A DNA stretch of 12,305 nt from Microseira sp003486305 (GTDB lineage: Bacteria; Cyanobacteriota; Cyanobacteriia; Cyanobacteriales; Aerosakkonemataceae). The notes below the pieces were generated by a model that made no database searches, had not been told where the DNA came from, and worked only from the letters and a program-made list of their open reading frames with translations. The translations under genes were made by a program, and so were the position numbers. Every line of letters begins with the position of its first letter. The first letter of the stretch is position 1. Of this stretch, positions 1-6,223 are shown one piece after another. The stretch is from assembly GCA_031969655.1 (NCBI GenBank), contig DALYJX010000222.1, positions 1 to 12,305 of the forward strand. The letters are read 5' to 3'.

Positions 1-2
1 CT

Positions 3-140
3 CAAATTCCTTGCTACCGCATGTGGCCTCAAGAAAAACTAGGTGCTGGAGCCTTCACTGTTTTGTTTCAAAATACAGAAGCAGCGACCGAAACAATTGC
101 AGATTTTAGATTGCAGATTGCCGATTTTATTGCCATCTGA
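3..140 (+). CDS. 3' end of an unidentified protein gene (partial)
   Basis: The third frame is open from the window edge to a TGA at 138-140 and gives about 45 residues (QIPCYRMWPQEKLGAG... ending ...LQIADFIAI). The first 30 or so residues look like a normal globular C-terminus. The pattern R-x-WPQ...GAGAFTVLF slightly recalls the C-terminal strand of RsmB/RsmF-type RNA methyltransferases, but this is too weak for a call. The last 15 codons lie in a repetitive 'gattttagattgcagattgccgatt' type stretch (about 101-131), common between cyanobacterial genes, so the tail may be an extension into repeat DNA after loss of an earlier stop. The gene starts outside the window and its function is unknown. 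Confidence 0.55.
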   Translation, partial: QIPCYRMWPQEKLGAGAFTVLFQNTEAATETIADFRLQIADFIAI

Positions 141-213
141 TAGCTAGGGACTAGGGGCTAGAAGTAATACCAATTTCCCTTGATAATGCTTATCATCAAC
201 ATGTACCAATTGT

Positions 214-273
214 AGGGGCGGGTTTTACCAGTAACCTTTGATACTTTCTTTCAATTTAACTAAACCCGCCCCT
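214..273. repeat. Palindromic repeat module, copy 1 (AGGGGCGGGTTT arms)
   Basis: Perfect 12-bp inverted arms, AGGGGCGGGTTT at 214-225 and AAACCCGCCCCT at 262-273, separated by 36 bases. The architecture resembles the small, non-coding, MITE-like palindromic repeats scattered through cyanobacterial intergenic DNA. A second, related module lies about 80 bases downstream. Confidence 0.65.
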
Positions 274-342
274 TCCCCTTGTGTTTCGCATTCATGGGAA
301 AACGGTATAATATCATGTTTGGTTGCATTTTTAGTATACACT

Positions 343-401
343 GGGGCGGGTTTAAAGAGATATCTCATGGTTGCACTTAATTGGCAGGTATTACCCGCCC
401 C
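343..401. repeat. Palindromic repeat module, copy 2 (GGGGCGGGT arms)
   Basis: Inverted arms GGGGCGGGT (343-351) and ACCCGCCCC (393-401) with a 41-base spacer. It has the same arm core and almost the same total length as the module at 214-273, but a different interior, as expected for a diverged member of one repeat family. Confidence 0.6.
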
Positions 402-488
402 TACAGCATAAAAACTATATACAACCTTTACTCATGATATAAAATAAAAAAATAAATCTAAAATCTCAAATCTTAAATCTTAAATTTA

Positions 489-514
489 AAGCGGGTTGTT
501 TATTAAACCCGCTT
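489..514 (-). terminator. Probable rho-independent terminator after the DUF2949 gene
   Basis: A 9-bp stem AAGCGGGTT / AACCCGCTT with an 8-base loop. Read on the minus strand it is followed by the T-rich run TTTAAATTTAAG. It lies about 120 bases beyond the DUF2949 stop on the same strand. The stem core GCGGGTT resembles the arms of the repeats at 214-401, so it could also be repeat-derived. Confidence 0.45.
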
Positions 515-631
515 GCTTGAGTGATGTATGGAAAATAGCCAAATCTTAGGGGAATGCGCCTATACTTGCCCATTACCCCCGAACGTAATCGCTCTAACAT
601 AACGCTCGAATATTGAGCGAAATACTCCATC

Positions 632-823
632 CTAAGCTGATTCCAGCCAGTCATAGATTTTCTCTAATTGTTCCAACGTCACCAAACCGTATTGCCAAAG
701 AATCATTGGTAATGGTCCCGGATCTTGCTCGCGATGCCGTAAAGCAATCTTAATCGAACCATTGGAAATTGCCAATTCTTCTTGCAAGAAACGAATAAAC
801 CGGGAAAACGTTGCAGGTGCCAT
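632..823 (-). CDS. DUF2949 family protein (small, cyanobacterial)
   Basis: 63 residues, soluble, of unknown function. The core FIRFLQEELAIS (9-20), followed by IKIALRHREQ and then LPMILWQYGLVTLEQLEKIYDWLE (38-61), matches my memory of the cyanobacterial DUF2949 family, and the full family length is present. The start is well supported: AAGGAGGTG lies at 831-839, seven bases before the ATG. No membrane segment or signal peptide is seen. It is probably a single-gene transcript, with a candidate terminator hairpin at 489-514. No function can be assigned beyond the family. Confidence 0.85.
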   Translation of the reverse strand: MAPATFSRFIRFLQEELAISNGSIKIALRHREQDPGPLPMILWQYGLVTLEQLEKIYDWLESA

Positions 824-840
824 AGCTTTTCACCTCCTTA

Positions 841-1526
841 TTTTAGACACCAATATGCGAGATCCACTTCGCAATTTTGAACATCAAGTAGACACTTTTT
901 AGGTTGTCTTTGCGCTGCATAAGCACCTCTCTTGCGAGAGCAACAAGCGTAGAAAAAATAGCACCGGGTGAATTCCACCAAGCGTTTCTTGCGTAGATTG
1001 CTTGAGCAAATCAAAATGCTTGAAATGCTTGATAATTAGACCAGCTAGCTGAGTAACACCATTAGGCAGGAATTCTTTAACCGAAGCGCTCCGTAAAAAC
1101 GAATCAGTTTGATTGTTTCTGTTCTACCTCGCTACTGGTATCAGTCTCACCTACAGCAGGGAATATATTTTTATACGTTTTGTTCCCCCTCAATCCCCTA
1201 AAGGTCGTAGGATTTTGGGAACTAAACTGGCTTTACCTTACGGCAAGACTATGCCTTTGGGTTATCCCTGCTATAACGTTTGCTTCTCTCACTCGTCTCA
1301 CACCGACACCACTATCTACAAAGCCCTTTTTGGCAAGTAGCACCGACTGTGAATCTAACTCGCTTTTTGGGTAGCAGCAAGTTTTAGCGTCGGGCGTTCC
1401 TTCTTGCTTGACTGGCTTCAACACCAACCGTTGTCGCAACAACTGGTGCTTGGACAGCTTAGCAAAGCATTTCGCTTTTGTACCAAGCTTGTCAATAATC
1501 TTAACACTGTTGGGGGATATTAAAAA
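841..1526. other. Gene-free or decayed region between two minus-strand genes
   Basis: No recognisable gene in about 690 bases. The short frames on either strand give no familiar motif. The longest, minus strand about 1233-1500, has no ribosome binding site and a composition unlike its neighbours. There are several small hairpins: CTCTC-TTGC-GAGAG at 927-940, a CACCA(acc)GTTGT-CGCA-ACAAC-TGGTG stem at 1424-1448, and AAGCATTTCGCTTTT around 1465. The DUF2949 promoter must lie at its left end. The rest may be a worn-out gene or insertion. I see nothing that decides this. Confidence 0.5.
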
Positions 1527-2066
1527 TTATGGTTGGGATGAGTTGGGTAAAAAACGGACACCGATGCGATCGCCCACTCTCAATCCCAACTGAGAAGCCC
1601 TACCGCCCCGCAGTTCGATTACTTGGTCTATAGGTGTATTGGGGCCATAGCTAGGACAGGGGTTAGCATTACAGGGAGGAACGTTCGCGGCGATCGCTCT
1701 CACCACCCCCTGGCGCAGGAAAATCATATCGAGGGGGATTTTAACGTTCTTCATCCAAAAACTGACCTGTTGGGGTGGGTTAAACTCAAACAACATGCCA
1801 CGGTCATCGGGCAAGGAAGTGCGGTACATCAATCCCAACGCCTGTTGTTCTGGAGTCCGAGTCACTTCTAAGTTAATTGTCTTACCTGCGATCGTTGCAG
1901 TTGCTGAAATCGGCAGCATTTGACCTCTAAACTCCGAAGTGGGTGACGGCGTTGCTTGGGGTATAGCGATCGCATTGTTGTTTGAAGAACTATTTGACGC
2001 CCAAGGCGAACAACCTGCAACCCAAATGCCTAATACTATTCCCAGACTGATTATGTAACGCTGCAT
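1527..2066 (-). CDS. DUF192 family lipoprotein
   Basis: 179 residues. An N-terminal hydrophobic stretch (5-17) ends in a lipobox VAGC with Cys19, so the product is probably a lipoprotein anchored on the outer face of the plasma membrane. A Ser/Asn/Pro-rich linker (20-48) follows. The DUF192 domain covers about 52-175, with GLMYR (78-82), MLFEF (91-95), FWMKN (103-107) and PLDMIF (111-116), all typical of the family. The biochemical role of DUF192 is unknown. The ATG lies 9 bases after the nblR-like stop on the same strand, so the two are very probably co-transcribed. No clear Shine-Dalgarno sequence is seen. The length is normal for the cyanobacterial form. Confidence 0.88.
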   Translation of the reverse strand: MQRYIISLGIVLGIWVAGCSPWASNSSSNNNAIAIPQATPSPTSEFRGQMLPISATATIAGKTINLEVTRTPEQQALGLMYRTSLPDDRGMLFEFNPPQQVSFWMKNVKIPLDMIFLRQGVVRAIAANVPPCNANPCPSYGPNTPIDQVIELRGGRASQLGLRVGDRIGVRFLPNSSQP

Positions 2067-2075
2067 ATCTTTAAT

Positions 2076-2771
2076 CTAAGCTTCCCGCAGAACGTACCCC
2101 ACACCCCGCACGGTCTGAATTAACCGCTTTTCCCCTTCATCTTCAATTTTGAGGCGTAGATAGCGAATATACACTTCAATCACATTCGACTCGCCCATAA
2201 AATCATCGCCCCAGACATTTTCCAGAATTTGTTCCCGGGTGAGGACGTCGCGGGGATGTTCCATCAAAAACTTTAGCAGTTCGTATTCCTTCATCGTCAA
2301 GTCGATTTCTCGCCCGTTACGGATGGCTCTGCGACCCCCCAGATCTAAAATCAGATCGCTAAATCGTAACTGTTCTGAACTATCAGTATGCGGCTCCAGG
2401 TAAAGGCGTACTAGCTTAAGAAACGTTTCACTGCGGTATGGTTTGAGAAAGTAATCATCCGCCCCTGCTTCTAAACAAGCTATCCGGTCTTCTACAGAGT
2501 CGCGAGCCATCAATAATAGTACTGGCGTTCTATGACCCGCACGCCTAACCTTCTGGCACAATGTCAGACCTGATTCCCCTGCTAACATCCGGTCTACCAC
2601 AATCAAAGCCGGGTGGCGTTCCTCGACTTGATAAAGCCCCGTAGCGACATCGTGAGCTATAACTGGGTCATAGCCAGATTCTCTCAGATCGAGACTGAGA
2701 TTTTGAGCCAAAGCTTCATCGGTTTCAATCACCAACACACAAGGACTGTGACTGGGCGCGATGGTATTCAT
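2076..2771 (-). CDS. nblR: OmpR/PhoB-type response regulator, NblR-like
   Basis: 231 residues from the ATG at 2771. A longer frame to 2807 exists but reads through a repeat. A receiver domain (about 11-125) is followed by a winged-helix DNA-binding domain (about 134-230) with LTMKEYELLKFL, LTREQILENVWG and the C-terminal TVRGVGYVLRE. From memory the sequence is closest to NblR, which promotes phycobilisome degradation and survival under nutrient or high-light stress. The receiver is not canonical. The phospho-acceptor Asp60 and Lys110 are present, but the acidic pair is Glu16-Thr17 and the conserved Thr/Ser position is Met88. NblR of Synechococcus elongatus is reported to act independently of phosphorylation, which fits. 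It sits between ppnK and the DUF192 gene. The symbol is an inference from similarity. Confidence 0.75.
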   Translation of the reverse strand: MNTIAPSHSPCVLVIETDEALAQNLSLDLRESGYDPVIAHDVATGLYQVEERHPALIVVDRMLAGESGLTLCQKVRRAGHRTPVLLLMARDSVEDRIACLEAGADDYFLKPYRSETFLKLVRLYLEPHTDSSEQLRFSDLILDLGGRRAIRNGREIDLTMKEYELLKFLMEHPRDVLTREQILENVWGDDFMGESNVIEVYIRYLRLKIEDEGEKRLIQTVRGVGYVLREA

Positions 2772-2781
2772 ACTCCACAAC

Positions 2782-2837
2782 CCATTACCGATTACCCTCG
2801 TTCCCACGGCTGGAGCCTGGGAACGCCATTACCGATT
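2782..2837. repeat. Palindromic repeat between ppnK and the nblR-like gene
   Basis: Hairpin CGTTCCCA (2799-2806) / TGGGAACG (2818-2825), flanked by a 12-bp direct repeat CCATTACCGATT at 2782-2793 and 2826-2837. The right copy reaches the ppnK stop codon. A related copy lies at 9219-9259. In the nblR mRNA leader or the intercistronic RNA it would form a stable stem, possibly affecting the ppnK to nblR transcript ratio. That effect is inference only. Confidence 0.7.
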
Positions 2838-3754
2838 TATGGTAGTTCCACGGAAGTAGGTTTAGCAATATGAGGCAAACCCCAGCCTAATTTTTCCCGC
2901 AACACCCGGAAAAACTCAGGCTGTTGCAGGCGGATAAAGCGGGCAGAATATTGGGATTTTTCTACCTGCACCCGATTTTCTGGCAACACGTAGCACGCCG
3001 CATTCCCATCAACTACCATGACCAATCGATTCGGAGTTGCCGGGAAAATCGTCACGGGTTCGGTATTGGCAAATACCAACGCCCGCGAAGCCAAAGAATG
3101 AGGACAAATCGGCACCAGCTGTAACACGGGAATCCCCGGCGTAATCACTGGGCCATTCGCACTCAAAGCATACGCCGTCGAACCCGTCGGCGTCGAGATA
3201 ATCACCCCATCTGCCGCAATATCTACGGGTGAGTGCCTGCCGATATTCACTTCAAAATGGCACATGCTGGTGAGGGGTTCGCGGTGAATCACCATTTCAT
3301 TCAGGCAAAGTGCTTCCCACAGCAGGGTATCTTGCTGAAACAGCCGAATTGATAGCATGGTGCGCTCTTCAATTTCGTATTCCCCTGCCATCACCTTTTC
3401 CATTGCTTGCGGCAATTGGTTCACGTAAGTTTCCGTCAGAAAACCCATGTGACCAGTATTAACCGTCAGCAAGGGAACCCCAGAGGGCGCTAGTTGGCGA
3501 AAACCTGCCAGTACCGTCCCATCTCCCCCCAACACCACGGCAAAAGCCATCTCCGAGTCGAAACCGGCAGGCACTAAATGCTCGATGGGTGTATGACAAA
3601 CGGGGCGTTCGCAATCGGAATAACCCAGAATACCGCCCACGCCCGTTGTCATACAAACTTCCCAACCAGCATTAATTAACTGGTCTTTCAACTCTGTGGC
3701 GACGCGGCAAGCAGTTGGTTTGATGTCGTTGTAGATAATCCCGGCTTTTGGCAC
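2837..3754 (-). CDS. ppnK: NAD kinase
   Basis: 305 residues. The enzyme phosphorylates NAD to NADP in the cytoplasm, using ATP or polyphosphate. Signature motifs are in order: GGDGT (76-80), VNTGHMGFL (98-106), LNEMVIHR (151-158, the NE/D motif), DGVIISTPTGSTAYA (182-196) and PICPHSLASR (215-224). Length is normal for cyanobacteria. The start is a GTG. An in-frame TAA lies 24 bases upstream with no other start codon between, so this start is essentially forced. No good Shine-Dalgarno sequence is visible. The nblR-like gene follows 65 bases downstream across a palindromic repeat. Upstream, a tnpB element begins about 65 bases away and separates ppnK from ycf39, its neighbour in Synechocystis. 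Cyanobacteria usually carry two NAD kinases. Which one this is cannot be told here. Confidence 0.95.
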   Translation of the reverse strand: MPKAGIIYNDIKPTACRVATELKDQLINAGWEVCMTTGVGGILGYSDCERPVCHTPIEHLVPAGFDSEMAFAVVLGGDGTVLAGFRQLAPSGVPLLTVNTGHMGFLTETYVNQLPQAMEKVMAGEYEIEERTMLSIRLFQQDTLLWEALCLNEMVIHREPLTSMCHFEVNIGRHSPVDIAADGVIISTPTGSTAYALSANGPVITPGIPVLQLVPICPHSLASRALVFANTEPVTIFPATPNRLVMVVDGNAACYVLPENRVQVEKSQYSARFIRLQQPEFFRVLREKLGWGLPHIAKPTSVELP

Positions 3755-3797
3755 GCGAGCAAGTCCAGTTTTTGCTTATGAGTAAGTAGGTTCGAGC

Positions 3798-3803
3798 ATT
3801 CTA
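3798..3803 (-). promoter_or_regulatory. Possible -10 element of ppnK
   Basis: On the minus strand TAGAAT lies 44 bases before the ppnK GTG, but the -35 position (about 3821-3826, AGGCTT) matches poorly. That poor -35 already falls in the left end of the tnpB element. The insertion may therefore have replaced the upstream half of the original promoter. This is a weak call. Confidence 0.25.
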
Positions 3804-3819
3804 CCAAAAAACTGGGTTT

Positions 3820-3847
3820 AAAGCCTCGCCCATAAGCGGGCGACTTT
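3820..3847 (+). repeat. Left-end hairpin of the tnpB element
   Basis: Stem TCGCCC (3826-3831) / GGGCGA (3838-3843) with a 6-base loop, extended by AAAG (3820-3823) / CTTT (3844-3847) across a two-base bulge. It lies about 40 bases before the tnpB start codon, where IS200/IS605 left ends carry the subterminal hairpin recognised by Y1 transposases. Confidence 0.6.
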
Positions 3848-3852
3848 TATTG

Positions 3853-3861
3853 TGCTATAAT
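3853..3861 (+). promoter_or_regulatory. Extended -10 promoter of tnpB
   Basis: TGCTATAAT is a perfect extended -10 hexamer 27 bases before the tnpB ATG. No good -35 is seen. Such promoters often rely on the TG motif alone. It lies between the left-end hairpin and the coding region, as in intact elements. Confidence 0.5.
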
Positions 3862-3888
3862 GTTTTGAGTAGGAGTTTTCCAGGTAAA

Positions 3889-5154
3889 ATGATTGTTTTA
3901 GAATTCAAAGCCAAGGGGAAAACAACTCAATACACCGCCATTGATGAGGCGATTATAACTGCTCAATTCGTTCGCAATAAGAGTATCCGTTTCTGGATGG
4001 ATAACCGAGGTGTAGGGCAGAAAGAACTGTATCGTCTTAGCAAGGTTCTGAGAGATGAGTTTCCTTTTGTTAAAGCTTTGAAATAAGCGTGCTTGCCAAT
4101 CTTCTATTGAACGGGCTTATAGCTCCATTGCTCGGTTCTACGACAATTGCAAGAAGTCTGTTCCCGGTAAAAAAGGATATCCAAAGTTTAAGAAAAATTC
4201 TCGATCAGTGGAGTATAAAACCTCTGGGTGGAAGTTATCTCAAACCAGGAAACAAATCACTTTCACCGACAAAAAGGGAATTGGTAATCTCAAACTAAAA
4301 GGAACATGGGATTTAAACTTCTACCAATTAGAGCAGATAAAACGAGTGAGGTTAGTTCGTCGTGAGTCGTGGGTATTATGTTCAATTTTTAATTAGTGTA
4401 GAAAACAAAGTGGAAACACAACCAACAGGTAAAACCATTGGTTTAGATGTTGGAGTTAAAGAGTTCTACACAGACAGCAATGGACATAATGATCCTAACC
4501 CTATATTTTATATAACACGAGAAAAAAGAATAAAGTTTTATCAACGGCGTGTATCTCGGAAGAAAAAAGGCTCTATCAACCGCAAGAAAGCTATTAATAA
4601 ACTAGGGCGAGGGGCGAAGCATTTGCGCTTAAAGATTATGCAACTAACCGAAAGTTATTTACGCAAATGCTTCGCCCGTACAGCAACGCGAAGAACACGC
4701 CAAGAGAGTGGCGCGTTGCGTAATCCAGTCTAACGATTTGGTAGCCTATGAAGATTTGAGGATTAAAAATTTAGTGAAGAATCATTGTCTCGCTAAATCT
4801 ATTAATGATGCTGGTTGGTATCAATTCAGAAAATGGTTAGAGTATTTTGGGGTAAAGTTTGGCAGAATAACCGTTGCAGTTAATCCTGCCTACACTTCTC
4901 AACAATGCTCTAATTGTGGTGCAGTAGTCCAAAAATCTCTATCAACAAGAACTCATATTTGTGAATGTGAATTTGTCATGGATAGGGACCAGAACGCTGC
5001 TATCAACATTCTGAAAATAGCCTTATGTACCGTAGGGCATACGGGAACATGGGTCAAAGACCCGAACGCTTCAGGAGATTCGACCTCTACTCATGCAGGA
5101 GAAATCCTGTATGAGCAAGTTGGGTCTATGAATGAAGAATCACCGCACTTTTAG
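3889..5154 (+). pseudogene. tnpB: tnpB pseudogene (RuvC-like RNA-guided nuclease of IS200/IS605 elements)
   Basis: Four consecutive pieces in three frames rebuild one TnpB. 3889-4083 encodes the N-terminal domain (MIVLEFKAKGK...FPFVKAL). 4082-about 4360 continues as NKRACQSSIERAYSS. About 4362-4610 carries GRGYYVQFLIS-like sequence and the RuvC-I motif IGLDVGVKEF (Asp at 4446). About 4684-5154 carries REEHAKRVARCVI, the RuvC-II motif AYEDL (Glu at 4750), a zinc finger beginning CSNCG and the RuvC-III motif MDRDQNAAINI. All three catalytic acidic residues survive. The breaks are a one-base gain near 4081-4083, another near 4355-4362 (inside GTCGTGAGTCGTG), and a palindromic insertion at about 4611-4680 that also shifts frame. 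The finger's second half reads C-E-C-E-F, so its usual Gly is gone. Start ATG with AGGAG at 3871-3875. The gene cannot make an intact nuclease. Confidence 0.9.
4612..4677. repeat. 66-bp palindromic repeat inserted in tnpB
   Basis: Perfect 16-bp inverted arms, GGGCGAAGCATTTGCG at 4612-4627 and its complement at 4662-4677, around a 34-base loop. TnpB homology stops at ...INKLGR just before the left arm. It resumes in another frame just after the right arm (QQREEHAKR), so this DNA interrupts the gene. The arm sequence resembles small mobile palindromic repeats that I recall as abundant in filamentous cyanobacteria. Confidence 0.85.
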
Positions 5155-5170
5155 GGCGGTGAGTGTCAAC
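5141..5170 (+). repeat. Right end of the tnpB element (hairpin plus GTCAAC)
   Basis: Stem CACCGC (5141-5146) / GCGGTG (5156-5161) with a 9-base loop containing TTTTAG, followed by AGTGTCAAC. The tnpB stop codon lies in the loop. This matches the usual IS200/IS605 right end, a G/C-rich hairpin with a TTTAG loop followed by GAGGATGTCAAC. In intact elements this segment is also the 3' part of the guide (omega) RNA scaffold. Confidence 0.7.
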
Positions 5171-5206
5171 ATTGTTGACATCCTCCCCACCGCATAGGCG
5201 ATGGGG
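5164..5206 (-). repeat. Second IS200/IS605-like right end, inverted, tail to tail with the first
   Basis: Read on the minus strand: CCCCATCGC, a short loop, GCGGTGGGG (hairpin 5185-5206), then AGGATGTCAAC. This is closer to the canonical right end than the tnpB element's own. The two GTCAAC termini meet head-on and form the 17-bp palindrome TGTCAAC-ATT-GTTGACA (5164-5180). No transposase or tnpB follows on this strand because ycf39 begins at 5229. Only the end survives. Confidence 0.6.
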
Positions 5207-5228
5207 TATGCGGCGAAATTCGATCGGG

Positions 5229-6200
5229 TTAAAACCACAGCTGGGTTTTTTTCTGTGGCTTTTTCCCTTTATTGCGCTCGTAATCAATTTCTTTGAGCCT
5301 TCTCATAATCCGGCTGAAGTACTCTTGCATGTATGCTTCTAAGGTAGTTGTTTCTGCCTGGTCTAACCCGAATACTCGATAAACTTCTTCCATTGGGGCG
5401 TTCATCGGTTCCCCTGTCGCGCCAACTTCGGCATAAGCCATGCGGTCGGCTAAATTCCAGCCCCACTGGAAAAACCGCGCCATCTGGCGCACCGTGCGGA
5501 GGAAATTCAGGGGTAGGCGCGTTACCTTGGCATCTTGCCCGGACAACCGTTCGCAGAGGCGGATAATTTCATCTTCGCTCCAAGCACGAGTTCCGACAAC
5601 GGGAAATGCTTGCTTTTCCGTTTCAGGTAGTTCCAGGGCGCGAATGGCAAATTTAGCGATGTCCTGCGTATCCATATAGGCAATGGGGGCGGATTGACTG
5701 GTGACGTAAACCGCCTGTTTCTCCAATATGGGGATGGCATACTCGCCAATTAAGTTTTGCATAAAGCCGCAGGGTCGCAGAATCGTGTAATTTAAACCTG
5801 ATTCTGCTAAAAATAGCTCGTTACACCGCTTGATCTCCATCAGCGGTACGTGGGGAAACTTTTCGGCGTTGAGAATTGAAAAAAAGATAAACCGCTCGAC
5901 TGCGGCTGCTTTGGCGGCTTGTATCAGTGCCACCTTGCCGAACCAGTCTACTTGTTTGATGCTCGCTTCGGTGGCGCGGGCAGTTGCAGCATCAATCACT
6001 GCGGTTACCCCTTCTAATGCTGGTATCAGGGTTTCCGGTTCGCACAAGTCCCCAGGTACCAGTTCAGCGCCTTTTTCTTTCAAAAAAGCCGCCCGCTTGT
6101 AACTCCGGACTAAACAGCGGACTTTGTATCCCTTTTCCAGGGCGTGAAGAGCCACTTGTCTTCCCAAGGTGCCTGTGGCACCGACCACTAATAACGTCAT
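5229..6200 (-). CDS. ycf39: Ycf39-type photosystem II assembly factor
   Basis: 323 residues, an atypical short-chain dehydrogenase/NmrA-like protein. The N-terminal nucleotide-binding motif is VGATGTLGRQ (6-15). RCLVRSYKRAAFLKEKGAEL, FIFFSILNAEKFPHVPLMEIK, PIAYMDTQDIAKFA and LCERLSGQDAKVTRLPL are hallmarks of Ycf39 as I know it. In Synechocystis this protein associates with high-light-inducible HliD and helps deliver chlorophyll to nascent D1 in photosystem II reaction-centre assembly at the thylakoid. It is not a classic dehydrogenase. The ATG at 6200 begins directly with the beta-strand and has only a weak GTGAG upstream. The C-terminus is basic (KGKKPQKKTQLWF). petM lies upstream on the same strand and the tnpB element lies just downstream. 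Confidence 0.92.
   Translation of the reverse strand: MTLLVVGATGTLGRQVALHALEKGYKVRCLVRSYKRAAFLKEKGAELVPGDLCEPETLIPALEGVTAVIDAATARATEASIKQVDWFGKVALIQAAKAAAVERFIFFSILNAEKFPHVPLMEIKRCNELFLAESGLNYTILRPCGFMQNLIGEYAIPILEKQAVYVTSQSAPIAYMDTQDIAKFAIRALELPETEKQAFPVVGTRAWSEDEIIRLCERLSGQDAKVTRLPLNFLRTVRQMARFFQWGWNLADRMAYAEVGATGEPMNAPMEEVYRVFGLDQAETTTLEAYMQEYFSRIMRRLKEIDYERNKGKKPQKKTQLWF
5235..5258 (-). terminator. Possible weak terminator at the end of ycf39
   Basis: Stem CCACAG / CTGTGG (5235-5240 and 5253-5258), followed on the minus strand by TTTTAA. It overlaps the last codons of ycf39. On the plus strand the same stem is followed by CTTTTT, so it might act in both directions against transcription leaving the tnpB element. 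The short stem makes this uncertain. Confidence 0.35.
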
Positions 6201-6223
6201 AAAATCTCACGGGAGTTTTGAAA

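Larger units (their letters stand above)
141..488. other. Repeat-rich intergenic DNA
   Basis: No convincing gene. The stretch holds two inverted-repeat modules built on GGGGCGGGT (listed separately) and a small palindrome TGATAA-TGC-TTATCA at 181-195. It also has a run of degenerate AAATCTAA-like direct repeats at about 455-487. It is AT-rich and probably separates the left-edge gene from the convergent DUF2949 gene. Confidence 0.6.
3818..5170 (+). mobile_element. Decayed IS200/IS605-superfamily element carrying only tnpB
   Basis: The element has a left-end hairpin (3820-3847), a tnpB relic (3889-5154) and a right-end hairpin followed by GTCAAC (5141-5170). No tnpA (Y1 transposase) is present, so it is a tnpB-only element that would need a transposase in trans. 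Elements of this group insert without target duplication next to a short target motif. The bases beside the left end read TTTA(A), a plausible target-adjacent motif (inference). It lies between ycf39 and ppnK, both on the opposite strand. The right boundary is taken as the GTCAAC just past the hairpin, and the exact ends are estimates. Confidence 0.75.

Noticed and set aside
181..195. TGATAATGCTTATCA as a Fur (iron) box
   Set aside because: Only a half-match to the 19-bp consensus, and it is not placed before a gene start on either strand.
466..654. Minus-strand frame of 62 codons overlapping the DUF2949 3' end
   Set aside because: It overlaps a recognised gene, runs through the terminator-like hairpin and low-complexity repeats, and has no family resemblance.
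1113..1340. Plus-strand 75-codon frame in the gene-free region
   Set aside because: It has no start signal and no motif, and it is overlapped by other equally meaningless frames. Kept only as an unexplained region.
3785..3806. tRNA T-arm-like GTAGGTTCGAGC...CTACC
   Set aside because: The loop is too long and no acceptor, D or anticodon arms are found around it.
4683..4719. 8-bp inverted repeat GCAACGCG / CGCGTTGC next to the tnpB insertion
   Set aside because: Both arms code for native TnpB residues (QQREEHAKRVARC), so it is more likely chance than part of the inserted repeat.
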